Source: Verrucomicrobiia bacterium (GTDB lineage Bacteria > Verrucomicrobiota > Verrucomicrobiia > Limisphaerales > UBA11358). Taken from it: a stretch of 6,904 bases of DNA. Below the pieces are notes generated by a model. The model did not search any database. It was not told the DNA's origin and worked only from the letters and a program-made list of their open reading frames with translations. This document shows, piece by piece, positions 1 through 5,771 of this stretch; within the stretch, counting starts at the first letter, position 1, and every line of letters begins with the position of its first letter. The stretch covers positions 1 through 6,904 of the forward strand of contig JASHVW010000297.1 of assembly GCA_030044395.1 (NCBI GenBank). The letters are read 5' to 3'. The position numbers and the translations under genes were made by a program.

Positions 1-1086
1 GAATCCGTGCTCGACCAGCACCGTTTTGCGCGAGCGGTCCCCCTCATACATCGCGCCGATTTGCGGGACGGTGGCGTGCGATTCGTCAATCACCAGGAGA
101 TAGTCATTTGGGAAAAAATCGAAGAGGGTGTTCGGACGGGAGCCGGGCGGGCGCCCGGAAATGTGCCGCGAATAATTCTCGATGCCGGAGCAAATGCCCA
201 TCTCCTGCATCATTTCCAGATCAAATTCCGTCCGCTGCTTGATACGTTGCGCCTCAAGCAATTTGCCGCTTTTCTCAAACCAAGCAATGCGGTCGCCAAG
301 CTCTTCGCGGATCGTCAGCAGGGCGCGCCGCATTTTCTCATCGGTAGTGACAAATTGTTTCGCGGGAAAAATGACGACGGCATCGAGCAATTCAACTTTG
401 TCACCGGTCAGCGGCTCGAAGCGGGTGATGCGCTCGATTTCATCGCCAAAAAATTCCACGCGCAGGCCGTCTTCGCGGCCGGCAGGACGGACTTCGACGG
501 TATCGCCGCGGACACGGAAATTTCCGCGTTCAAACGCGATGTCATTGCGGTCATATTGCAGGTTGACAAGGCGCGACAGGAACTGTTCGCGGGAGAGATT
601 GGCTCCCACCTGCATTGGAATAATCATCTCCTCATAGTCCTCCTTGCTGCCGATGCCGTAAATGCAAGAGACGCTGGCGACAACGATGACATCGCGCCGG
701 GAGAACAGGGAACTCATGGCGGAGAGCCGCAGGCGCTCTATTTCCTCATTCCGGCTGGAATCCTTTTCGATGAATGTATCGGTGCGGGGGATGTAAGCCT
801 CCGGTTGGTAATAATCGAAATAACTGACGAAGTATTCGACAGCATTATGTGGGAAAAAGCCTTTAAATTCGGCATAAAGTTGTGCGGCGAGTGTCTTGTT
901 GTGGGAAATGACCAGGGTCGGTTTGTCCACGTTTTTGACGACGTTGGCGATGGCAAAGGTCTTTCCGGAGCCGGTGACCCCCAGGAGCACCTGGTGGGGA
1001 GCGCCGGACAAAATGCCCCGGGTCAGCTTCGCAATGGCTTGCGGTTGGTCGCCTGCGGGTTTGTATGGCGCAACAAGGTTGAACAT
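1..1086 (-). CDS. uvrB: UvrABC excision nuclease subunit UvrB, N-terminal 362 residues (partial)
   Basis: UvrB receives DNA from UvrA, verifies the lesion with its beta-hairpin and recruits UvrC for incision during nucleotide excision repair in the cytosol. Reading the minus strand from 1086 gives an open frame to the window edge. Visible features are the Walker A motif GVTGSGKT at residues 36-43 (Lys42), the hairpin segment YFDYYQPEAYIP at 89-100, RLSA at 120-123, the RGDTVEV segment near 193-199, and the helicase motif DESH at 334-337. The family is usually about 670 residues, so roughly the last 300 (helicase domain 2 and the UvrC-binding UVR motif) lie off the left edge. The ATG at 1086 is the only reasonable start, because an in-frame TGA lies at 1095-1093. 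No Shine-Dalgarno sequence precedes it. One oddity is Phe90 where E. coli has Tyr93. The gene runs divergently from the ORF at 1291. The identification is certain; the start is well supported. Confidence 0.97.
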   Translation of the reverse strand, partial: MFNLVAPYKPAGDQPQAIAKLTRGILSGAPHQVLLGVTGSGKTFAIANVVKNVDKPTLVISHNKTLAAQLYAEFKGFFPHNAVEYFVSYFDYYQPEAYIPRTDTFIEKDSSRNEEIERLRLSAMSSLFSRRDVIVVASVSCIYGIGSKEDYEEMIIPMQVGANLSREQFLSRLVNLQYDRNDIAFERGNFRVRGDTVEVRPAGREDGLRVEFFGDEIERITRFEPLTGDKVELLDAVVIFPAKQFVTTDEKMRRALLTIREELGDRIAWFEKSGKLLEAQRIKQRTEFDLEMMQEMGICSGIENYSRHISGRPPGSRPNTLFDFFPNDYLLVIDESHATVPQIGAMYEGDRSRKTVLVEHGF

Positions 1087-1148
1087 GAACCGTCAAAATA
1101 AGGCCGGCTGGCATTGGCGTCAAACAACGCAATGAAATGGGGAGCGCA

Positions 1149-1161
1149 TGTTCTCCGGACA
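1149..1161. promoter_or_regulatory. Possible LexA-like (SOS) half-palindrome upstream of uvrB
   Basis: TGTTC at 1149-1153 is followed after three bases by GGACA at 1157-1161, making an imperfect palindrome whose nearer edge is about 62 bases upstream of the uvrB start. From memory, the LexA motif reported for Verrucomicrobia is TGTTC-N4-GAACA. Here one arm is perfect, the other has one mismatch, and the spacer is one base short. uvrB is often under SOS control, which makes the position sensible. The match is too imperfect to call a site with confidence. Confidence 0.2.
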
Positions 1162-1290
1162 CATGTTTACGGGCCCTGGCGTGAAACATTCGCGCTTTAA
1201 ATAGTCCATTGATCTCAAATTAGGGGGTTACCGAAGAAGTTGGCATTAACCCTGCTTTCTCCTGATTTAAGTAACAAGTAACGAGAAGCA

Positions 1291-1572
1291 ATGAATTCCA
1301 CGAATACTTTTCAAGTGCCATCCTGTTTTCAAATGGACGCCGAACGCCGTCGGCGGGACCGGTTCAAAAAGACGGTGACGGTTGTAATCGTAGGGTGCGT
1401 GCTTTTGCTGGTCGGAATGTTGATTGCGGGGTGCGAAAGCGAACGCTCAGGCAGCCGGGTGGTAGCGCCGGCGGCCTCTAGGCCTTCATTTTTGGCAAAT
1501 GCCCAGACGGGATCCGAGGCCAATCCAGTGGCTTTCGCGTGTCTTGTTTCTTTGGCGCTGTCTAAATGTTGA
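1291..1572 (+). CDS. Short lipoprotein-like protein, 93 residues, possibly a truncated stump
   Basis: The function is not recognised. The N-terminal 27 residues end in a very basic patch (RRRRDRFKK, about residues 19-27), followed by a hydrophobic stretch at about 28-47 that ends in IAGC, a textbook lipobox with Cys48 as the candidate lipidated residue. The product would be exported and anchored to a membrane, or held by an uncleaved transmembrane helix. The region before the hydrophobic core is longer than in usual lipoprotein signals. Only 45 residues follow Cys48, rich in Ser, Ala and Pro and with no recognisable domain. I recall longer verrucomicrobial LysM cell-wall proteins that begin in a similar way (short polar head, basic patch, one helix ending in GC). 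This may be the start of such a gene that lost its C-terminus, but that is inference. GAGAAG lies just before the ATG as a weak ribosome-binding site. The ORF is divergent from uvrB. Confidence 0.5.
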   Translation: MNSTNTFQVPSCFQMDAERRRRDRFKKTVTVVIVGCVLLLVGMLIAGCESERSGSRVVAPAASRPSFLANAQTGSEANPVAFACLVSLALSKC

Positions 1573-1605
1573 GCGCAGCAGCGAGCCGCACAAGAAAGAG
1601 GCGAA

Positions 1606-1680
1606 GTTGGACCACGGAAGTGCAAAAATTTAACGCTAAAGCGCAAAGAAAAGAGCCGATGTAACGGCAGAATGAAGAAT
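1606..1680. repeat. Degenerate intergenic repeat-like sequence (AACGCTAAAGCGCAAAG type)
   Basis: The stretch contains ACCACGGAAG, then TTTAACGCTAAAGCGCAAAG, then AACGGCAGAATGAAGAATGA. Phrases of this kind recur between genes in verrucomicrobial genomes that I remember, but only one copy of each is present here, so dispersal cannot be shown from the window. Inside it, CGCTAAAGCG is a short inverted repeat (CGCT / AGCG around AA). It follows directly on the end of the truncated-looking ORF at 1291-1572. Confidence 0.35.
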
Positions 1681-2032
1681 GACACAGATGTCCCATCAGG
1701 AATCCCCGGACGTGACCCAACTTGGATTGGAGCGGGGATGTATCATTCCTGCCGCACATGAGGACACTCTCCCCCCTGCCCCAACTTCATCCGAGGATGA
1801 TACCGTACCGGACGTTCAACCGGAATATGCTGCCTCGAACGGGGCCGGGGGAATGCTTTGGGTTATCGCCACCCACATGTGGCCCCTCGTGGGGCTGGGA
1901 ATTCTGTGCGTTTTATCCACGAAAATGGCGCGCCTATGGCGCTTGTTTCTTTGGATTGGCCCGCAAAAGGGGTTATCAGCAAATCCATTCGCGGCGAAAT
2001 CCGTGTTGGAACACAACACCAAAGCCGATTGA
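1679..2032 (+). CDS. Doubtful hypothetical protein, 117 residues, with one hydrophobic segment
   Basis: The product is not recognised. The frame starts inside repeat-like sequence. It gives an acidic, proline-containing N-terminal half (residues about 1-55), one hydrophobic segment at about 59-80, and a short basic tail. If real, it would be a single-pass membrane protein. Against it: there is no ribosome-binding site, the start region looks like intergenic debris, no known motif is visible, and two other frames on the same strand are equally open. It may equally be decayed sequence. It is listed because it is the only substantial plus-strand frame in the gap that contains a plausible membrane helix. 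Confidence 0.2.
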   Translation: MTQMSHQESPDVTQLGLERGCIIPAAHEDTLPPAPTSSEDDTVPDVQPEYAASNGAGGMLWVIATHMWPLVGLGILCVLSTKMARLWRLFLWIGPQKGLSANPFAAKSVLEHNTKAD

Positions 2033-2103
2033 AGCCAGTCCAAGAGAAGCTGAGGCGCGGCAAATCTCGAATTTGGAGCTCATTTCATTTATTGATTTCC
2101 TGC

Positions 2104-2131
2104 TTGCCATCCGGCGCAAAAGCCGTATCTT
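2104..2131 (+). promoter_or_regulatory. Candidate sigma-70-type promoter for rpsA
   Basis: TTGCCA at 2104-2109 (five of six matches to the -35 consensus) and TATCTT at 2126-2131 (four of six) are separated by 16 bases. Transcription would start near 2138 and give a leader of about 160 bases before the rpsA ATG. This is consensus matching by eye, and other placements in the gap are possible. Confidence 0.25.
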
Positions 2132-2198
2132 GCGCCTTGCCTGAACGCCGTGTGTGCGGACGTTCATAGAGGCTGAGAAAAAACAGTTAACCAAATAA

Positions 2199-2269
2199 CC
2201 TAACCTTTAACCTCCGTTGCCACGGAAGCTTTTGGTTTAGGCAATGGAGCCTTCAGTCCGATTTCGGAC
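2199..2269 (+). promoter_or_regulatory. Structured 5' leader of rpsA, possible translational control region
   Basis: Two hairpin regions can be drawn. In the first, CCTAACC at 2199-2205 pairs with GGTTTAGG at 2234-2241 with one bulged T. It encloses an inner hairpin, TCCGT (2213-2217) with ACGGA (2222-2226), around TGCC. The second is a perfect GTCCG (2256-2260) / CGGAC (2265-2269) hairpin with loop ATTT, ending 29 bases before the start codon. Four TAACC units also lie in 2188-2212. The rpsA mRNA of E. coli is known to have a hairpin-rich leader without a proper Shine-Dalgarno sequence, through which S1 represses its own translation. The same layout here suggests, but does not prove, autoregulation. 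Confidence 0.35.
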
Positions 2270-2298
2270 AAAGTCTCCCGCAGTTCAAACAAGTCAAT

Positions 2299-3969
2299 AT
2301 GCTAACCATGGAAGAAGCCCTGAGACAGAGCGGCAAGGCGCTCGTGACCCAGGGCGAAATCGTCAAAGGCAAGATCATCGAAGTCCGCCCCAAGGAAGTT
2401 TTGGTGGACATCGGCTACAAAAGTGAAGGCGTCATCCCCGCAATAGAATTTCAAGACATCAAAGCGGTAAAAGTCGGCGATGAAATTGATGTCCTCGTCG
2501 AAAAGCTCGAAAACAAGGAAGGCACCGTCGTGCTTTCCCATGAGAAAGCCGAGTTCAAGAAGAACTGGGACAAGATTCTCACCATTTGCAACGAAGGCGG
2601 CCGAATCACCGGCAAAGTCAAGTCCGTCGTCAAAGGCGGTCTCGTGGTGAATGTCGGCGTCGAGGCTTTTTTGCCGGCCTCACAAATAGACGTGGTGACG
2701 CCCAAGAACCTGGCCGGCTTTGTCGGCAACAGCTACGAGTTCAAGGTCGTCAAAATCAATCAGGAGCGCCAGAACATCGTACTCTCCCGCCGCGAATTGA
2801 TTGAAGCCGAACGCAACGAGAAACGCGCGGCGCTGCTCTCCGAGATGATGCCGGGGGACATCCGCAAAGGCACGGTCAAGAACATCACCGATTTCGGCGC
2901 GTTCATTGACTTGAACGGCATTGACGGTTTGCTCCATATCACGGACATGAGCTGGGGTCGCATCGGTCATCCGTCGGAGATTTTGAAGGTCGGCCAGGAA
3001 CTGGACGTCGTCGTACTGGACGTCAACAAGGAAAAGGAACGCGTCAGCCTTGGATTGAAGCAGAAGATGGCCAATCCGTGGGACAATATCGAGACGAAAT
3101 ACCCCGTGGGCGCGAAGATCAAGGGCAAAGTCGTCAGCCTCGTGCCATACGGCGCGTTTGTGCAAATCGAGCCGGGGGTTGAGGGACTGATCCATGTCAC
3201 GGAACTTTCCTGGACCAAGCGCGTCGCCAAGCCGAGCGATGTTTTGAAGCAAGACCAGGAAATCGAGGCGGTCGTGCTGGGCATCAACCGCGAGGAACAG
3301 AAGATTTCCCTAGGCATCCGCCAACTGGAATCCAATCCGTGGGACACCGTCAGCGAAAAATACAAGGTGGGCACGCGTGTCAAAGGCAAGGTGCGCAACC
3401 TCACCAGTTACGGCGCGTTTGTGGAACTGGAAGAAGGGATTGACGGCATGATTCACGTGTCCGACATGTCCTGGACGCGGAAGATCAATCATCCGAGTGA
3501 TATGCTGAAGAAAGGCGATGAAGTGGAGGCAACGGTGCTGGAAGTGGATCGCGCGAACCAACGCATCGCCCTGGGCATGAAGCAACTGGGCGTTGACCCG
3601 TGGGAGACCATCGAGACGATCTACAAAGTGGGCGACCTGGTCACGGGCAAAATTACCAAGCTGGCAAGCTTCGGCGCGTTTGTGGGATTGCAGCATGAAA
3701 TTGACGGGCTGGTGCATATCTCGCAAATCAGCGAAGATCGGGTGGACAAAATCAAAAACGTGCTCAAGGTGGGACAGGACGTCAGCGCGCGCGTCATCAA
3801 AATTGACAAAGGTGAACGGCGCATCGGTCTCTCCATCAAGGCGGCCAATTACTCCGAGGAGCAATTAAAGGAAGAGCAGAAGATGCTCGACGCGCTCAAA
3901 CCGGGCGAAGACCTGGTGGCGTTGCAGCATGCCTTCGACGCGGCCGACGAGGCCGTCAAATCGGAATAA
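2299..3969 (+). CDS. rpsA: 30S ribosomal protein S1
   Basis: S1 binds mRNA on the small ribosomal subunit and helps start translation, especially on messages with weak Shine-Dalgarno sequences or structured leaders. The 556 residues match the six-domain form of the family. The S1 (OB-fold) domains lie at about residues 19-84, 102-165, 187-255, 272-341, 359-428 and 446-515. Domains 3-6 carry the classic YGAFV/FGAF...DGLLHITDMSW pattern, while domains 1 and 2 are more divergent (VLVDIGYKSEG; LVVNVGVEAFLP), as expected for the ribosome-docking end. Each of domains 3-5 ends in an (L/I)G-x-(K/R)Q...NPWD or DPWE linker. The tail after about 516 is charged and helical. I chose ATG 2299; ATG 2308 in the same frame is the alternative. 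Neither has a Shine-Dalgarno sequence. The gene stands alone, with its own leader and terminator. Identification is certain. Confidence 0.97.
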   Translation: MLTMEEALRQSGKALVTQGEIVKGKIIEVRPKEVLVDIGYKSEGVIPAIEFQDIKAVKVGDEIDVLVEKLENKEGTVVLSHEKAEFKKNWDKILTICNEGGRITGKVKSVVKGGLVVNVGVEAFLPASQIDVVTPKNLAGFVGNSYEFKVVKINQERQNIVLSRRELIEAERNEKRAALLSEMMPGDIRKGTVKNITDFGAFIDLNGIDGLLHITDMSWGRIGHPSEILKVGQELDVVVLDVNKEKERVSLGLKQKMANPWDNIETKYPVGAKIKGKVVSLVPYGAFVQIEPGVEGLIHVTELSWTKRVAKPSDVLKQDQEIEAVVLGINREEQKISLGIRQLESNPWDTVSEKYKVGTRVKGKVRNLTSYGAFVELEEGIDGMIHVSDMSWTRKINHPSDMLKKGDEVEATVLEVDRANQRIALGMKQLGVDPWETIETIYKVGDLVTGKITKLASFGAFVGLQHEIDGLVHISQISEDRVDKIKNVLKVGQDVSARVIKIDKGERRIGLSIKAANYSEEQLKEEQKMLDALKPGEDLVALQHAFDAADEAVKSE

Positions 3970-3988
3970 ACTTCCGAAAAGGCAATTC

Positions 3989-4018
3989 AAAAGGCGGACC
4001 GGAAACGGTCCGCCTTTT
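3989..4018 (+). terminator. Rho-independent terminator of rpsA, possibly bidirectional
   Basis: AAAAGGCGGACCG (3989-4001) pairs perfectly with CGGTCCGCCTTTT (4006-4018) around a GAAA tetraloop (4002-4005), and the T-rich run TTTTTATTTT follows. It begins 20 bases after the rpsA stop. Because the 5' arm starts with AAAA, the complement also reads as a GC-rich hairpin followed by TTTT, so it could stop transcription arriving from folA as well, 126 bases past that gene's stop. The stem is unusually clean. Confidence 0.92.
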
Positions 4019-4143
4019 TATTTTAAAGCAGACTTTCATCGCCGCAAAGAGGCCCGGTGCAGCTTATACCGAAACCAAAGAGGAATTAACGCCTGGCTGG
4101 GCTATTTTCGGCAGCGCTCGATTCCGCTCCCCGACTTTAGCCT

Positions 4144-4734
4144 TCAACTTTCATCTTTTAAAAGCGATTGCCGCCGATAATGGAGGATTTTGTAATCCAT
4201 GTTCTCATGGATTTGTTCAACCATCTCGAATTTTTTCTCGAATGGTGGAAAGAAAGTGTCGCCTTCCACTTCCCGTTTGATCACGGTCAGATACAGGTCT
4301 GAACAGCGCGGGAGCGCTCGCTCGTAAATCTGCGCGCCTCCGCAGATAAAAATATCATTGGGAAATTCCTCCGGTTCCAGCCTGTCCAGAGAATTGAAAA
4401 TGAAGATTTCGGTCTCCTGGATTTCGCCGAGCTTGCTGAAGTGGAACTGATAGGGGCGTTTGAGGTATTTCCCACCGCGCCATTCATGATATTGCCCGAA
4501 AATCTCGGGCATACTCTTGATCAGCCGCTGCGGATGTTTGGTGAGCACAAGATTTTTGCGGTTGGGCAGCGGATGGCCCATGCCCTGGAAAGTCTTTCGC
4601 CCCATGACGACGATATTGCCCATGGTCATCTTTTTGAACCACTTAAAATCCTCGGGCAAATGCCAGGGGATTTTGCCGTCCGCGCCGATGACGCGGTTGA
4701 GCGACATGGCGGCAATGGCTTTGAAGTGTTTCAT
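4144..4734 (-). CDS. folA: Dihydrofolate reductase with an extended central insert
   Basis: DHFR reduces dihydrofolate to tetrahydrofolate with NADPH, regenerating the cofactor that thymidylate synthase oxidises. The N-terminus has the family's Met20-loop region GADGKIPWHLPEDF (residues 17-30), with Asp29 in place of the E. coli catalytic Asp27. It continues with the NADPH-binding GRKTF at 45-49, PLPNRKN at 55-61, CGGAQIYE at 131-138 (the cofactor-binding Gly-Gly), LYLT at 147-150 and EGDTFFP at 157-163. At 196 residues it is about 35 longer than the E. coli enzyme. Most of the excess is a polar, aromatic-rich insert at about residues 68-108, between the LVLT strand and the IFIFNSLDRL segment. 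Start ATG 4734 is preceded by GGAAA as a weak ribosome-binding site, and overlaps the TGA of a small upstream ORF. It lies downstream of thyA on the same strand. Confidence 0.95.
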   Translation of the reverse strand: MKHFKAIAAMSLNRVIGADGKIPWHLPEDFKWFKKMTMGNIVVMGRKTFQGMGHPLPNRKNLVLTKHPQRLIKSMPEIFGQYHEWRGGKYLKRPYQFHFSKLGEIQETEIFIFNSLDRLEPEEFPNDIFICGGAQIYERALPRCSDLYLTVIKREVEGDTFFPPFEKKFEMVEQIHENMDYKILHYRRQSLLKDES

Positions 4735-4841
4735 TTGATTTCCGGTTTCCAGCGTGCGCCGTGCCGGCTCGTGAGCAGCTCAACGGTGCCTTCCTGATAC
4801 TGAACCTGACAAATGATGGCAAATTCAATTTTAGACCGCAA
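4731..4841 (-). CDS. Possible small ORF between thyA and folA (about 36 residues)
   Basis: A frame with TTG at 4841 as its nearest start-like codon runs through the whole thyA-folA gap and ends in TGA at 4733-4731, which overlaps the folA ATG as ATGA. It would overlap the last 11 bases of thyA. The predicted peptide has alternating hydrophobic residues that look like a beta hairpin (EFAIICQVQYQEG, then VELLTSRHGARW), so it reads more like real protein than random frame. No family is recognised. There is no ATG and no clear ribosome-binding site, so it may be a small linker gene, a coupling peptide or chance. Confidence 0.25.
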   Translation of the reverse strand: MRSKIEFAIICQVQYQEGTVELLTSRHGARWKPEIK

Positions 4842-5628
4842 TTGGCGCTTTGATGGGCGGATGCGGGTCGTAGCCGGCCAGTTCAAAGTCCTCAAACTGG
4901 AATCCGTCAATGTCCTTCACCGCCGGGTTGATGTTCATCCGCGGAAGCGGACGCGGCTCGCGCGCGAGTTGAATTTTTGCCTGCTCAACATGGTTCGCGT
5001 AGAGGTGCAAATCGCCGAAGGTATGGACGAAGTCGCCGGGCTTCAAACCGCAGACCTGCGCAACCATTCGTGTGAGGAGCGCGTAGCTTGCAATATTAAA
5101 CGGCACGCCAAGAAACAGGTCCGCGCTGCGCTGGTAAAGCTGGCAGCTTAGTTCGCCGTCGCTGATGTAAAATTGGAAGAGCGCGTGGCACGGCGGCAAC
5201 GCCATCTGTTCAATCTCGCCAGGATTCCAGGCGGTGACGATGTGGCGGCGGCTGTCGGGATTTTTTTTGATTTGGGCGATGACGGAACAGATTTGATTGA
5301 GGGAGCGGCCATCGGGAGCGCGCCAATCGCACCATTGGGCGCCGTAGATACGGCCCAGACTGCCGGTTTGTTTGTCCGCCCATTCGTCCCAAATCGTCAC
5401 GCCGTGGTCGTGGAGATATTTTACGTTGGTATCGCCGCGCAAAAACCAGAGCAACTCGCAGATGATGGATTTGAGATGCAGTTTCTTGGTGGTGAGAGCG
5501 GGAAAATTGTGGCGCAGATCAAATCGCGCCTGTGCCCCGAACACCGAGTACGTACCCGTCCCCGTGCGGTCGCCCTTGAATTTGCCGTGTTCGAGGACGT
5601 GCCGCAGGAGATCTAAATATTGAGTCAT
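4831..5628 (-). CDS. thyA: Thymidylate synthase
   Basis: ThyA converts dUMP and methylene-tetrahydrofolate to dTMP and dihydrofolate. The 265 residues match the E. coli length (264) and every active-site element is present: RTGTGT at 21-26 with phosphate-binding Arg21, the LWFLRGDTN segment at 60-68, W80 and W83, SRRH at 126-129 supplying phosphate contacts from Arg127 and Arg128, the catalytic Cys147 in LPPCHALFQFY, QRSADLFLGVPFN at 166-178 (Asp170, Asn178), and HLY at 208-210. The C-terminus ends in PIKAPIAV, the usual end that closes over the folate site. The ATG at 5628 matches the family's start exactly, although no Shine-Dalgarno sequence precedes it. It is the first gene of the thyA-folA pair. 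The gap to folA is 97 bases, so the two are probably co-transcribed. Presence of ThyA means this organism does not need flavin-dependent ThyX. Confidence 0.97.
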   Translation of the reverse strand: MTQYLDLLRHVLEHGKFKGDRTGTGTYSVFGAQARFDLRHNFPALTTKKLHLKSIICELLWFLRGDTNVKYLHDHGVTIWDEWADKQTGSLGRIYGAQWCDWRAPDGRSLNQICSVIAQIKKNPDSRRHIVTAWNPGEIEQMALPPCHALFQFYISDGELSCQLYQRSADLFLGVPFNIASYALLTRMVAQVCGLKPGDFVHTFGDLHLYANHVEQAKIQLAREPRPLPRMNINPAVKDIDGFQFEDFELAGYDPHPPIKAPIAV

Positions 5629-5645
5629 TGCGCGGAAAATTTAAC

Positions 5646-5672
5646 CGCGAAATACGCGAAATACACGAAAAG
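5646..5672. repeat. Short 9-bp tandem repeat upstream of thyA
   Basis: Three units follow one another: CGCGAAATA (5646-5654), CGCGAAATA (5655-5663) and the diverged CACGAAAAG (5664-5672), preceded by TTAAC. The array starts 18 bases upstream of the thyA start. I recall very similar TTAACCGCGAAATACGCGAA phrases scattered between genes in Verrucomicrobia, so it may be one copy of a dispersed intergenic element. Only the tandem structure is visible here. Confidence 0.5.
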
Positions 5673-5771
5673 AAAAATGAAATTAACGCTCTGGCATCTC
5701 TTCCGCGCAGCCAATTCAAATCCACGGCGGTTTGCCGCTTAATCCCTCAAAGGCCGGCTCCAGCGCAGGTA

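Larger units (their letters stand above)
1573..2298. other. Long gene-poor stretch between the lipoprotein-like ORF and rpsA
   Basis: About 725 bases hold no gene I can support well. The left part (about 1606-1680) is repeat-like debris, the middle contains a doubtful ORF (1679-2032), and the right part is the probable promoter and structured leader of rpsA. Several frames are open here on both strands, but none gives a recognisable protein. The stretch could include decayed coding sequence from the ORF that begins at 1291. Confidence 0.6.

Noticed and set aside
7..1101. A 364-codon open frame on the plus strand opposite uvrB
   Set aside because: It is the antisense shadow of uvrB, kept open by codon bias. 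The minus strand carries the Walker A and DESH motifs and matches UvrB throughout, and the plus-strand product has no recognisable features.
2680..3864. Long minus-strand frames opposite rpsA (190 and 184 codons)
   Set aside because: They are antisense shadows of the repeated S1 domains; similar phrases recur in them only because the coding strand repeats.
4019..4143. Spacer between the rpsA terminator and the folA stop
   Set aside because: I looked for a small gene, RNA or repeat and saw nothing supportable.
4441..5616. Plus-strand frames opposite folA and thyA (up to 147 codons)
   Set aside because: They are shadows of two genes with complete active-site motifs on the minus strand.
5727..5738. 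GCGG-TTTG-CCGC hairpin downstream of the 147-residue protein, considered as a terminator
   Set aside because: The stem is only four pairs and no T-run follows on the minus strand.
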